Assembly (NCBI RefSeq): GCF_000278275.1
Contig: NZ_JH725147.1
Location: 494,388-558,387 of the forward strand
Direction: 5' to 3'
DNA: 64,000 nt
Source: Bartonella tamiae Th239
GTDB taxonomy: Bacteria; Pseudomonadota; Alphaproteobacteria; Rhizobiales; Rhizobiaceae
The position numbers were made by a program, and so were the translations under genes. Under the pieces are notes generated by a model. The model saw only the letters and a list, made by a program, of their open reading frames with translations, made no database searches and was not told where the DNA came from. Each line of letters opens with the position of its first letter. Position 1 is the first letter of the stretch. Below are positions 38,677 to 48,108 of this stretch, one piece after another.

Positions 38677-38958
38677 TTATCGACAGCGCGCCTCATATAA
38701 GCGGCCTTTGCTATCACGATATTGGCAATATCGCACACCATCTTTGGTTCTAATATAGCCAATAAGTCCACCAGCAAGCGCACCAACAGCTGCACCTGCT
38801 GCAACTGCACGTCCGCCATTGCCAAGAACTGCACCGCCAATTGCACCAACCGCGGCACCACCAACCCCCCATTTTGAAATTTCTTTTTCTGTTTGTGTGC
38901 ATGCAACAGTTGAAAAGCCAACAGCAGTGATCATAAGAATAGAACAGATTTTTTTCAT
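38677..38958 (-). CDS. glycine-zipper lipoprotein (17-kDa-antigen-like)
   Basis: This 93-residue protein has a lipoprotein signal (lipobox STVAC, Cys at 20), a glycine zipper at ~30-70 (GVGGAAVGAIGGAVLG and GAAVGALAGGLIGY), and a short C-terminal tail with two cysteines (YCQYRDSKGRLYEARCR). The arrangement resembles the Rickettsia/Brucella 17-kDa outer-membrane lipoprotein family. The mature N-terminus CTQTEKE matches the lipoprotein at 35569-35778. The role is unknown, probably envelope stability. Confidence 0.8.
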   Translation of the reverse strand: MKKICSILMITAVGFSTVACTQTEKEISKWGVGGAAVGAIGGAVLGNGGRAVAAGAAVGALAGGLIGYIRTKDGVRYCQYRDSKGRLYEARCR

Positions 38959-39359
38959 AACAACACTCCAAAATACAATGCTTTATGATAACATGATTAA
39001 AAGCTGTTTGCTTTAAAAGACTTCGTGATCATCGTTAAAACATTAAGCATTTAACCGTAGTATATGTTGCTTGATGAAAAATTGGAGTCGATAACAAAAG
39101 CGTTAATATTTTGGGTAGTAAAAGGATTAGTAAGACACTTTTTATTGCGTTAAATTTTATGTATTTTCTCAACTTAGTGTGGCTTAAAATTACATCGTTA
39201 AATTATTAAAAGCTTTAAAGATTAAAATTTTTCACTTCAAATGTTAGCCACGATTTAAAGCTTTTATCTTTGGCATCAATGAATGATTTCAGCTATTGAT
39301 ATAAAATTCTATCAAAAGAGGCGCCATAAAGTGATATTACGAGTCCAATGCGCTGGAAA
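38959..39359. other. non-coding stretch with a long inverted repeat
   Basis: No gene is seen. TAAAAGCTTTAAA (39207-39219) is repeated in inverse orientation as TTTAAAGCTTTTA (39254-39266), a perfect 13-base match with a 34-base spacer. It could form the end of the minus-strand NDUFA9-like transcript, though no T-run follows. Confidence 0.5.
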
Positions 39360-40382
39360 TTAAGATATTTTTGTACCAGTTTTATAAATGTTTCCATTTT
39401 TAGCAAATTGACCATGTGGACGAAACCGCCATAAATAGCTTGGAAGAACGGCTTCCATTGCTTTTGGCGTAATGCCGACACCTTCTAATGTGCGACCATC
39501 ACGCTGCGCTTCTTCAGAGACGATGCTGTCATATTTAAGCATTTTGACTTGTTGAGCCGTTAAAACTGTGGGCAGAAGTGGAAGTTTTCCAATAAGACCA
39601 AAAATACCTCCAATAAGTGTACCAACTGAAAAAGGAACAGAAAGAAGCACTTTTTTACGCAAAATCACTTTTAACATTTCTTCAACAGCATGACGAAACG
39701 TTATGACTTCTTTTCCACCAAGCTCGTAAATTTGGCCCTCTTTAACTTTATCTTCTAAAGATTGAATGACAAATTCTGCAATATCACCGACATAAACAGG
39801 CTGTAGTTTTGTTTTGCCGCCACCAAACATTGGGATCATCCATGAAAAACGTGATATATCAGCGATCTTATTAAAAAAGGAATCCTCAGGGCCAAAAATA
39901 ACAGATGGACGCATAATGATTGCCTTTTTATGAGCGCTTTGCACCACTTGCTCACCTTGAGCTTTTGTTTTCATATATGAAACAGACGTGTTTGTATCGA
40001 CATTTAACGCTGACATATGAATAAGTGGAATATCCGCACTACTGGCCAATTCAGCAACGTTTTTGGCACCTTCAATATGCACATTTTTAAAACTATTTTT
40101 GCCAGAAGAATCAATAACACCAGGTAAGAATATAGCTGCATCGGCATCAATCAGTGCACGCGCAACAGACTCACGATTTCGCACATTTGTTTTGAGCATT
40201 TGTGTTTGCCCAACTTCACCAATTTGAAGCATATAATACGCAGTCTCTGGACGGCGCACGGCGATGCGAACGCGATATCCACGCTTTGTTAAAGCTTCAA
40301 CAACATGGCGGCCGACAAAACCAGAGCCACCAAAAACAGTGATGAGCTTTGGATACTGATAAAGTGCGGTGCTAAGAGTCAT
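39360..40382 (-). CDS. NDUFA9-like short-chain dehydrogenase/epimerase-type protein
   Basis: The 340-residue protein has an atypical SDR fold with the N-terminal nucleotide-binding motif GGSGFVGRHVVEAL (~18-31) and the NDUFA9 features IRMSALNVD-like segment (LIHMSALNVD), RPSVIFGPEDSFFNKIA and YELGGKEVITFRHAVEEML. In alphaproteobacteria these proteins are relatives of the NDUFA9 subunit of respiratory complex I, but whether they bind the bacterial complex is not settled. AGGAG lies eight bases ahead of the ATG. It is a single gene. Confidence 0.88.
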   Translation of the reverse strand: MTLSTALYQYPKLITVFGGSGFVGRHVVEALTKRGYRVRIAVRRPETAYYMLQIGEVGQTQMLKTNVRNRESVARALIDADAAIFLPGVIDSSGKNSFKNVHIEGAKNVAELASSADIPLIHMSALNVDTNTSVSYMKTKAQGEQVVQSAHKKAIIMRPSVIFGPEDSFFNKIADISRFSWMIPMFGGGKTKLQPVYVGDIAEFVIQSLEDKVKEGQIYELGGKEVITFRHAVEEMLKVILRKKVLLSVPFSVGTLIGGIFGLIGKLPLLPTVLTAQQVKMLKYDSIVSEEAQRDGRTLEGVGITPKAMEAVLPSYLWRFRPHGQFAKNGNIYKTGTKIS

Positions 40383-40766
40383 GAGACGTACTCCTGAAAG
40401 TCGTAAATCGTTCTATATTATGATTTAGCTTTTTTTGAAATAAACGCAAGTCTTTAGGCCCAGAACCAATTAATTTTATTAAAATGGTAGAATCAATAGC
40501 AAAAATCTGCGAGGAAAATAGCAATTAACAGATGGACGAGCCTGTTAAGCTGTCTGGCAAAGCAAATTGAAGTTTTTTATGTTTTTCGAATATAGATATT
40601 TTTTTTCCTATAGCTTTATCGCGTCTTCATGAAAATAGTCATGTTTTATGCGAGCATTATCTTCGTTTTCGTATAAATTACCACGATTATTTTGATTAAA
40701 ATAATAAGTCTTACACCTTGCGTCTATTTTACTTTTTAAGTTTAAAAGCCAGAAGTTATTTTAAAA
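40383..40766. other. non-coding stretch
   Basis: 384 bases between the NDUFA9-like start and the folC stop. AT-rich; no recognised gene or terminator. Confidence 0.35.
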
Positions 40767-42086
40767 TTACTCTGGTAAGGTGTGGTTAAGTGAAAGAAAT
40801 TCACCCGCTAGATAGAGAGACCCACCAATGAGAACTGTTTGGGGGGTCTTATCTTTACTGATTAAATGAAAAGCTTGTTCTAAACTTTTCATAGATTGAG
40901 CGGTAAAGCCTACACGGCAAGCCACTTCACAAAGATCTTCAGGTGTGATGGCGGCATCACTGTTCAAAATAGGCACAGTAATGACCTTATCGACTATCTT
41001 TAAAAGCTCTTTAAAATAGCCTTCACTATCTTTTGTATTGATCATGCCTACAATAAGAACAATCGGGTGACCTGTTTGTTCTTTAAGTTTTTTTAAAGCT
41101 TGTGCAACGACTTTTGCTGCTGCTGGATTATGTCCACCATCGATTATAATTTTCGTTAATGGATGAAGTGTTTCAACCAGTTTCCCCTGTTTGATGGATT
41201 GCATACGCCCAGGCCAGACAATATGTCTCATCGCATGTGCCATGTGATCATCAGACAGTTGAAACCCTGCTTGCAGAACGGCTTCTATCGCCGCTGCACT
41301 ATTGTCTATTTGATGAGCACCTTGCAAGCATGGCATCGGCAGGTCCCACAACCCTAATTGATTCTGAAAAATCATACGACTATTTTCTTCATGAGCGTGA
41401 TAGTCTTGACCATATATGGAAAGTGGTGCACATTTTTTTTCAGCTAAATCTGTTAAAACAGATATGGCAGAATGATCCGCTTGATGAGCGATAACTACAG
41501 GGGCGCTATCTTTAATAATGCCCCCTTTTTCAAAAGCAATCTTTTCAACACAATGACCTAGAAAAGCTTCATGATCCAAAGCAATAGGCATGATGAGACT
41601 TACTGCGGGTTTTGGTATCACATTTGTGGCATCAAAGCGCCCACCAAGCCCCACTTCTAAAATTACGGCATCAGCTGGATGTTCACTAAAAAGCAAAAAG
41701 GCGACGGCCGTTAAAATTTCAAAAACCGTAATGGAGCAACCATTATTTGCTGTCGCGACACGCTCAATAGCATCCGCCAGTACATCGTCAGTGACAAATT
41801 GTCCACCATCTTTATGCGCCATGCGATAACGCTCATGCCAAGAGACGAGATGCGGCGATGTATGGACATGAACAGTGTAACCTGCACTTTCTAGCAAAGA
41901 GCGACAATTGGCTGTGGCTGAACCTTTGCCATTTGTGCCAGCAATATGAATGATAGGCGGGAGTTTTAAATGGGGATTGTCCAAACGTGCCAAAAGCCCA
42001 GATATACGCTGAAGCGATAAATCAAACCCTTTTGGATGCAATTGCATCAAGTCATGAATAAGACTCTCAGCGCGATTATGAACCAT
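40767..42086 (-). CDS. folC: folylpolyglutamate/dihydrofolate synthase
   Basis: FolC adds glutamate to dihydropteroate and to folates. The ATP-binding loop is HIAGTNGKGSATA (~46-58), and the Mur-ligase-type central domain shows DAVILEVGLGGRFDATN and the C-terminal domain shows IIDGGHNPAAAKVV. Length is 439 residues. It is the last gene of trpF-trpB-trpA-accD-folC, a common rhizobial order; its ATG is 14 bases after the accD stop. Confidence 0.96.
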   Translation of the reverse strand: MVHNRAESLIHDLMQLHPKGFDLSLQRISGLLARLDNPHLKLPPIIHIAGTNGKGSATANCRSLLESAGYTVHVHTSPHLVSWHERYRMAHKDGGQFVTDDVLADAIERVATANNGCSITVFEILTAVAFLLFSEHPADAVILEVGLGGRFDATNVIPKPAVSLIMPIALDHEAFLGHCVEKIAFEKGGIIKDSAPVVIAHQADHSAISVLTDLAEKKCAPLSIYGQDYHAHEENSRMIFQNQLGLWDLPMPCLQGAHQIDNSAAAIEAVLQAGFQLSDDHMAHAMRHIVWPGRMQSIKQGKLVETLHPLTKIIIDGGHNPAAAKVVAQALKKLKEQTGHPIVLIVGMINTKDSEGYFKELLKIVDKVITVPILNSDAAITPEDLCEVACRVGFTAQSMKSLEQAFHLISKDKTPQTVLIGGSLYLAGEFLSLNHTLPE

Positions 42087-42100
42087 TTATTAAGAAACCA

Positions 42101-42997
42101 TTAAGCAACATCATGCCCCTCAAGACGCGATTGCGGTGGCGTAAATGAGGTTTTTTTCATCATTAATCGTAAAAGCTTTGCAATTGTGGTTTTCATTTCC
42201 AAGCGCGAAACCACCATATCCACCATACCGTGTTCTTGCAGATATTCAGCACTTTGAAAACCTTCAGGTAATTTTTCTCGAATAGTTTGTTCAATAACCC
42301 TTGGCCCTGCAAAACCAATCATGGCACCAGGTTCTGCAATGTGAATGTCACCTAACATGGCATAAGAGGCTGTGACGCCGCCTGTTGTAGGATTTGTCAA
42401 AACAACGATATAAGGAAGATTGGCTTCTTTCATCATTTCAACGGCAACGGTGGTTCGTGGCATTTGCATAAGAGAGAGTGTCCCTTCTTGCATACGCGCG
42501 CCACCAGAAGCAACAAATAGAACAAGGGGTCGTTTTTCAGCAATAGCTGTTTCAAACGCTTTGATAATTGCTTCACCTGAAGCCATACCAAGCGAGCCAC
42601 CCATAAAAGCAAAATCTTGAACGGTTGCGATAATAGGCAAGCCTTCAATCATTCCTCGTGCATTTAAAATATTATCGCTAACATTAAGCTTAGAGCGGTA
42701 GTCCTTCAGACGGTCAATATAGCGTTTTTCATCACGAAATTTTAACGGATCAATAACGACTTTGGGATTTTCCAAAAGCTCATAAGCACCATTATCAAAA
42801 AAATGATCAAGACGTAATTTTGCTGGGATCCGCATATGATAGCCCGATGCTGGAACAACATATTGATTGGCTTTTAGATCATTATGAAAGACCATTTCGC
42901 CACTTGCTGGATCTTTTATCCAAAGATTTTCAGGCATCTCACGACGCCCCAACATGGAATTGATTTTGGGACGAACATAATTCGTAATCCAGTTCAT
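42101..42997 (-). CDS. accD: acetyl-CoA carboxylase carboxyltransferase beta subunit
   Basis: AccD transfers the carboxyl group from biotin to acetyl-CoA, the committed step of fatty-acid synthesis, together with AccA. The catalytic domain is complete ([46 protein letters not shown]). The N-terminal zinc ribbon is degenerate: where the Escherichia coli protein has four Cys this one has [29 protein letters not shown] and no Cys. Related rhizobial proteins also have an eroded ribbon, from memory. The zinc-dependent regulatory role may therefore be missing. Confidence 0.95.
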   Translation of the reverse strand: MNWITNYVRPKINSMLGRREMPENLWIKDPASGEMVFHNDLKANQYVVPASGYHMRIPAKLRLDHFFDNGAYELLENPKVVIDPLKFRDEKRYIDRLKDYRSKLNVSDNILNARGMIEGLPIIATVQDFAFMGGSLGMASGEAIIKAFETAIAEKRPLVLFVASGGARMQEGTLSLMQMPRTTVAVEMMKEANLPYIVVLTNPTTGGVTASYAMLGDIHIAEPGAMIGFAGPRVIEQTIREKLPEGFQSAEYLQEHGMVDMVVSRLEMKTTIAKLLRLMMKKTSFTPPQSRLEGHDVA

Positions 42998-43039
42998 CTT
43001 AATGTCACCTTATCTTCTTGTTTAGATTTGACGTGAATA

Positions 43040-43864
43040 TTAACGTGCTTCACGCACGCCTTGACTTAATTCTTTGACCAAAAGACTTGCAGCTGTTACT
43101 GTATTGTCTTTTTTATATCCTTTATCATCCAATGTTTCGGCAATGGCATGAACAATGGCACTACCTACAACCACACCATCAGCATGGCGGCCAATTTTAG
43201 ATGCTTGTTCTTTGGTTTTTATACCAAAACCAACAACAATTGGTAGTTTTGTATGGTTTTTAATGGCTTGGACGGCCTCATTTATTGTGTCTGTGTTTGT
43301 TAAACTTTGCCCAGTAATACCTGTCATTGATACATAATAAACAAAGCCCGATGTATTTTCCAGCACTTTTGACAATCGTTTTGTATCTGTTGTTGGGGTT
43401 GCCAAACGGATGAAGCTAATACCTGCTTTTAAAGCAGGCAAGCAAAGTTCTTCATCCATTTCTGGTGGCAAGTCAACAATCAATAAACCATCAACACCTG
43501 AATTTTTTGCGTCGATTAAAAACTGTTCTACGCCATAAATGTAAATAGGATTATAATAGCCCATTAATATAACAGGTGTTGTGGTGTTGTCTTGTCGAAA
43601 GGACGAAACCATTTGCAGCGTTTTTTTAAGGGTTTGACCTTTTTTTAAGGCGCGAAGACCCGCAGCTTGAATGGCAGGACCATCGGCCATCGGATCAGAA
43701 AAAGGCATGCCCAATTCAATAATGTCACTGCCTGCTTTTGGTAATGCTTTCATAATCTCAAGCGCAGTATCATAATCGGGATCCCCTGCCATCATATAGG
43801 TTATAAAAGCAGGGTGATTTTCATTTTTTAAAGTTAAAAATTTTTTTTCAATACGAGTTGTCAT
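43040..43864 (-). CDS. trpA: tryptophan synthase alpha chain
   Basis: TrpA cleaves indole-glycerol phosphate to indole for TrpB. The catalytic Glu and Asp are in [20 protein letters not shown] and the [14 protein letters not shown] segment. The start is ATG 43864 (MTTRIEKKF), with GAGGA eight bases upstream. The frame extends 27 codons upstream into trpB, and this extension is not expected to be translated. Length from the chosen start is 274 residues. It begins ten bases after the trpB stop. Confidence 0.95.
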   Translation of the reverse strand: MTTRIEKKFLTLKNENHPAFITYMMAGDPDYDTALEIMKALPKAGSDIIELGMPFSDPMADGPAIQAAGLRALKKGQTLKKTLQMVSSFRQDNTTTPVILMGYYNPIYIYGVEQFLIDAKNSGVDGLLIVDLPPEMDEELCLPALKAGISFIRLATPTTDTKRLSKVLENTSGFVYYVSMTGITGQSLTNTDTINEAVQAIKNHTKLPIVVGFGIKTKEQASKIGRHADGVVVGSAIVHAIAETLDDKGYKKDNTVTAASLLVKELSQGVREAR

Positions 43865-43874
43865 GGCACGTTCC

Positions 43875-45095
43875 TCACATATCCATACCAAGAAGCGTGC
43901 CAACTGTATGCACATCTTTATCGCCGCGTCCTGAAAGATTAACAATAATGATTTTATCTGAACTCATCTTTGGTGCTTCTTTGATTGCTTGAGCTATAGC
44001 ATGGGCAGATTCAAGAGCGGGGATAATGCCTTCAAGCTTGGTTAAAAGTTGAAAAGCATGAAGTGCTTCTTCATCCAGAATTGGAACATAGTGCACACGT
44101 TTTGTATCTTTTAACCATGAGTGTTCAGGTCCAACTCCTGGATAATCAAGGCCTGCAGATATAGAGTGTCCTTCCAAAATTTGTCCATCATCATTTTGGA
44201 GCAAATAAGTGCGGTTACCATGAAGAACACCGGGGCGTCCTGCTGTCATTGAGGCACAATGCTCCACGCCATCAAGGCCGCGGCCTCCTGCTTCAACGCC
44301 AATAATTTCAACATTATGATCATCCAAAAAAGGGTAAAAAAGACCAATCGCATTTGATCCCCCACCAACCGCTGCAATGATCATATCGGGAAATCGTCCA
44401 GCCTGCTCTAATATTTGTATTTTAGTTTCTTGGCCAATAACAGATTGAAGATCGCGCACCATTTCAGGATAAGGATGAGGACCTGCTGCTGTTCCAATAA
44501 GATAATAAGTATCATGGACATGGCTGACCCAATCTCGCAAAGCATCATTCATGGCATCTTTGAGTGTGCCGTTTCCTGCTGAAACAGCATTCACTTTAGC
44601 ACCTAATAGCTGCATGCGAAAAACATTTGGTTTTTGTCGTTCAACGTCCGTAGCACCCATGTAAATGGTGCAGGGAAAACCAAAACGTGCTGAAACAGTA
44701 GCAGAGGCAACACCATGCTGACCAGCACCTGTTTCGGCAATAATACGTGTTTTGCCCATTCTTTTGGCAAGCAATATTTGTCCTAGACAATTATTAATTT
44801 TATGACTGCCGGTATGATTTAAATCTTCCCGCTTGAGATAGATTTTTGCACCACCTAAATGTTGGCTTAAGCGTTCTGCATAATATAGTTTTGACGGGCG
44901 GCCAGCATAATGGGTTGATAAATCTTGCAACTCTTTTTTAAAAGTGGGGTCTTTTTTTGCACTTTCGTAAGCTTCTTGTAGTTCTAGAATGAGAGGCATA
45001 AGCGTTTCTGCAACAAAACGTCCGCCAAAAATACCAAACATGCCATCATGATCAGGCCCTGTTTTGTAGGAATTGCGTTCTGCCGAATTGTCCAC
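43875..45095 (-). CDS. trpB: tryptophan synthase beta chain
   Basis: TrpB joins indole and serine to make tryptophan with pyridoxal phosphate. The PLP lysine is in [15 protein letters not shown] and the phosphate-binding GGGSNAIG is present. The start is placed at GTG 45095, which has AAGGAG six bases upstream and sits one base after the trpF stop. An upstream TTG at 45110 would overlap trpF by 14 bases and its own ribosome-binding site. Length is 406 residues. Its presence means the bacterium can finish tryptophan synthesis from indole-glycerol phosphate. Confidence 0.96.
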   Translation of the reverse strand: MDNSAERNSYKTGPDHDGMFGIFGGRFVAETLMPLILELQEAYESAKKDPTFKKELQDLSTHYAGRPSKLYYAERLSQHLGGAKIYLKREDLNHTGSHKINNCLGQILLAKRMGKTRIIAETGAGQHGVASATVSARFGFPCTIYMGATDVERQKPNVFRMQLLGAKVNAVSAGNGTLKDAMNDALRDWVSHVHDTYYLIGTAAGPHPYPEMVRDLQSVIGQETKIQILEQAGRFPDMIIAAVGGGSNAIGLFYPFLDDHNVEIIGVEAGGRGLDGVEHCASMTAGRPGVLHGNRTYLLQNDDGQILEGHSISAGLDYPGVGPEHSWLKDTKRVHYVPILDEEALHAFQLLTKLEGIIPALESAHAIAQAIKEAPKMSSDKIIIVNLSGRGDKDVHTVGTLLGMDM

Positions 45096-45096
45096 G

Positions 45097-45753
45097 TCAG
45101 TCTCCTTCAAAGTCTATACTTTTGACTGTTTCAATAAAATTGCGCATAAGCTGAATATCTTTAACGCCAGGTGTTTTTTCTATTCCTGATGAAATATCAA
45201 TACCATCAGGTCGAGCAATATGAATGGCCTGCTTGACGTTATTGGCATTCAATCCACCCGAAAGCATGGTTTTTATATCTGCGTCAAGCAACTTCATAAG
45301 TGACCAATCAAAAGAAATGCCATTTCCACCAGGAAGTGATGCATTTTTAGGTGCTTTTGTATCCAATAAAAGAATATCGGCGATCCCTTTATAACTATGA
45401 GCAGTTTTCATGTCGTTTTCATCATAGATGGAAATTGCTTTTATAACGGGCAGATCATAGCGCTTTTTCATTGATTGAATATCTTTGGCGCTTTCATGAC
45501 CATGAAGCTGCAAAATATCGGGATTGACACATTTGACAAGATGATCCAACTCCTCTTGGGTCGCATTGACTGTAACGGCAACCAATTGTGTTGGTTTTTG
45601 TATCAAAGGGCGCAGTTTAGCTGCGCGTTGTAAATCAATATTGCGCGGGCTTTTTGCATAAAATATAAAGCCAATATAGTTCGCGCCGAGATCCATTGCG
45701 GCTTTAATCGCTTCGGGCGTTTTTAAGCCACAGAGTTTAATGTCAAGATTCAT
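45097..45753 (-). CDS. trpF: phosphoribosylanthranilate isomerase
   Basis: TrpF isomerises phosphoribosylanthranilate in tryptophan synthesis. The 218-residue barrel shows the catalytic Cys in [12 protein letters not shown], the [14 protein letters not shown] loop, the catalytic Asp in ILLDTKAP, and the phosphate-binding SGGLNANNV and DISSGIE. It is the first trp gene here; the EI24-type gene ends 80 bases upstream. No trp leader peptide with Trp codons was found. Confidence 0.96.
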   Translation of the reverse strand: MNLDIKLCGLKTPEAIKAAMDLGANYIGFIFYAKSPRNIDLQRAAKLRPLIQKPTQLVAVTVNATQEELDHLVKCVNPDILQLHGHESAKDIQSMKKRYDLPVIKAISIYDENDMKTAHSYKGIADILLLDTKAPKNASLPGGNGISFDWSLMKLLDADIKTMLSGGLNANNVKQAIHIARPDGIDISSGIEKTPGVKDIQLMRNFIETVKSIDFEGD

Positions 45754-45833
45754 CTTTTTAAATTGTCACAAAATTGTATAAAAGTCGAGTTTGAACATGA
45801 TAAAAACAAAGCCGACTGAAAATATCAATTGTA

Positions 45834-46565
45834 TCAAAGGTGATTAGAATTGATAAGCGTTTTCTTCTCATCGTTATGGTCGAGCTTTTTATAAAGATGA
45901 ATCATAAAAGCGGCAGCAAAAAGTGGCGTTAAAAGATTAAGAAAAGGAATGGATACAAAAAAAGCAATAATCAATCCGCTTATAAAGACGCTCCCAGAAT
46001 TACGTTTATAAAAAGCATGGGCATCGGCTTCAGAGCGAAATCGACAGGCTGCAAATTCAAAATATTCCCGTCCAAAAAGATACCCATTAATAACATAAAA
46101 GGCGATCAGATTGACGCCGGGAACAAAAAATAAAAGCAAAGCAATGAAATTGCCAAGAATGCTTAAAAGAACAAAACGTAAAGCTATAATAAGTGAACGA
46201 CCTAATGGCATAGCCGTTCCTGGAATGTCATTTCGATAATCGTTTTTTTCTATAATTTCCGCGACGTCATCAATAAAAAAACCACCAATCATTGCTGTAA
46301 TAGGAGCAATTAAAAGCGCCATTAAGACAGCAAGACCAATAGAGAATGTAAGCGCACCAATAAAACCTAGCCAACCGACCCAACTAGGAAGCGTTGGTAA
46401 AAAATCAGCAATCCATGGCCATACAAATGTAAAAAAAGCTTGTCTCACTAAAAGCCATAAAATGGCTAAAATCGCTAAAGTCGCGCCTAATGCTTTCCAT
46501 AGCATAGAGCGAAATGGCGGGGTGAATATACGCTGAAGCGCGCGATAAGCAGCATCAAAAATCAT
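45834..46565 (-). CDS. EI24/CysZ-type inner-membrane protein
   Basis: The 243-residue protein has five or six hydrophobic segments and the EI24 (DUF540) pattern: AYRALQRIFTPPFRSMLWKALG at the N-terminus and LLFFVPGVNLIAFYVINGYLFGREYFEFAACRF in the centre. The latter resembles the signature of CysZ sulfate permeases. Sulfate import is therefore possible but not shown. It lies 80 bases ahead of trpF on the same strand and is divergent from the adenosine kinase gene. Confidence 0.85.
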   Translation of the reverse strand: MIFDAAYRALQRIFTPPFRSMLWKALGATLAILAILWLLVRQAFFTFVWPWIADFLPTLPSWVGWLGFIGALTFSIGLAVLMALLIAPITAMIGGFFIDDVAEIIEKNDYRNDIPGTAMPLGRSLIIALRFVLLSILGNFIALLLFFVPGVNLIAFYVINGYLFGREYFEFAACRFRSEADAHAFYKRNSGSVFISGLIIAFFVSIPFLNLLTPLFAAAFMIHLYKKLDHNDEKKTLINSNHL

Positions 46566-46687
46566 GTTATTTTAAATAAGAAATGAGAGAATAAGAAGCA
46601 AGGGGTCTTGCGAGTTTTGATGTTTATAGTCATAAGAATTGATAGGAATGCCTGTTTTGGTGCAAACCTTTATAAAAGGAAGATTTT

Positions 46688-47692
46688 ATGGCTGATTTTG
46701 ATGTTTTGGCAATTGGCAATGCTATCGTTGATGTTATAGCGCGCGCTGATGATGATTTTTTAATTCAAAACAACATTATTAAGGGAGCGATGAATCTTAT
46801 TGATAAAGAACGCGCTGAAATGCTTTATGCCTCTATGGGGCAAACGGTAGAAACATCAGGTGGAAGTGCTGGAAATACGGCTGCAAGCTTAGCAAGTCTT
46901 GGTGCGAAAACGGCTTTTATTGGTAAAGTCGCACGTGATCAATTAGGACATGTGTTTTCTCATGATATGCGTGGACAAGGCGTGGCTTATGATACACGCG
47001 CTCTTGATGGTGGTGCGTCAACTGCTCGGTGTATAATTTTCAACACCCCAGATGGCGAAAGAACGATGAATACTTATCTTGGCGCTTGTTTAGAATTTGG
47101 CCCAGAAGATATTGAAGTCTCAAAAGTTGCTGCATCAAAAGTCGTATATTTCGAAGGATATTTATGGGATCCGCCTCGCGCCAAAGAAGCCATGCGGTTA
47201 GCGGCAAAAATCGCTCATGAAAATGGCAATGAAATGGCAATCACACTTTCAGATTCTTTTTGTGTCGAACGTTTTCGTGATGAGTTTTTAGAACTCATCC
47301 GTTCCAATGTCGTCGATATTGTTTTTGCCAATGAGGCAGAGCTTCTTTCACTTTATGAAACATCATCATTTGAAGATGCCGTTGCAGCTATGCGTAATGA
47401 TACACGTGGCTTTGCTTGTGTCACACGCGCAGAAAAGGGTTCACTTGTGATTCGTCGCGATGAAACTTTTAGCGTAAAAGCCTATCCTGTTGATAAGGTT
47501 GTTGATCAAACCGGTGCGGGTGATTCTTATGCGGCAGGTGTTCTTTATGGGTATACCAATGGACTGTCTTTTGAAGATAGCGCACGTTTGGGGTCACTTT
47601 GTGCCAGCCATATTATTCAACAAATTGGTCCAAGAGCGCAATATTCACTACGTGATTTGGGCGTGCAAAGCGGTATTATAGCTTCTAAATAG
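46688..47692 (+). CDS. PfkB-family adenosine kinase-like carbohydrate kinase
   Basis: The 334-residue cytoplasmic kinase of the ribokinase family has the two signatures ETSGGSAGNTAASLASLG (~57-74) and DQTGAGDSYAAGVLYGY (~274-290), the latter with the catalytic Asp. Alphaproteobacterial members are usually annotated as adenosine kinase; sugars are the alternative substrate. AGGAAG lies six bases ahead of the ATG. It is followed by a gap of about 415 bases. Confidence 0.9.
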   Translation: MADFDVLAIGNAIVDVIARADDDFLIQNNIIKGAMNLIDKERAEMLYASMGQTVETSGGSAGNTAASLASLGAKTAFIGKVARDQLGHVFSHDMRGQGVAYDTRALDGGASTARCIIFNTPDGERTMNTYLGACLEFGPEDIEVSKVAASKVVYFEGYLWDPPRAKEAMRLAAKIAHENGNEMAITLSDSFCVERFRDEFLELIRSNVVDIVFANEAELLSLYETSSFEDAVAAMRNDTRGFACVTRAEKGSLVIRRDETFSVKAYPVDKVVDQTGAGDSYAAGVLYGYTNGLSFEDSARLGSLCASHIIQQIGPRAQYSLRDLGVQSGIIASK

Positions 47693-47808
47693 ATCTGTTA
47701 TGAGCTCAAGCCTATGGAATAGTTTCATCACATCATCCAAAGTCAAGTTCATTTGAATACATAAATTTTGTTTGCATTGAGTGAAATTTTTTAAATCTCA
47801 TTGCGACA

Positions 47809-47961
47809 CTAAGCACTGATAAAAATTATTGTATTCACACTATCATAAATTTTCGCAAGAGTGCGCAATGCCTTGATTGTGTCGTTAATAGCTGTAAATG
47901 GCAAGATAACACCTTGAAATTTGATCATATAGCCACTGCACTTATTTTGTATTTCTATCAT
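47809..47961 (-). other. possible 50-codon small ORF
   Basis: In the 416-base gap after the adenosine kinase gene the minus strand has an open frame from ATG 47961 to TAG 47809. It encodes a mixed, protein-like sequence (GYMIKFQGVILPFTAIND, then TIKALRTLAKIYDS). There is no Shine-Dalgarno and no recognised family. It may be a remnant. The rest of the gap is AT-rich and empty. Confidence 0.25.
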
Positions 47962-48108
47962 ATAGATGGGAAAGTTAAATAGAGACTGTTATAAAAGGTG
48001 TTTTTAATAAAATTGTTTTAAGAAAAGACAGCAAAAATAAATCGTTCTTTCTCAGAACTCTTATTCTAATGAAAACGCATATTTTTTAAAAAGCCTCACT
48101 TTATAAAA

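Noticed and set aside
45754..45833. trp attenuator with leader peptide before trpF
   Set aside because: No short ORF with tandem Trp codons and no paired terminator/antiterminator could be built from the 80 bases.
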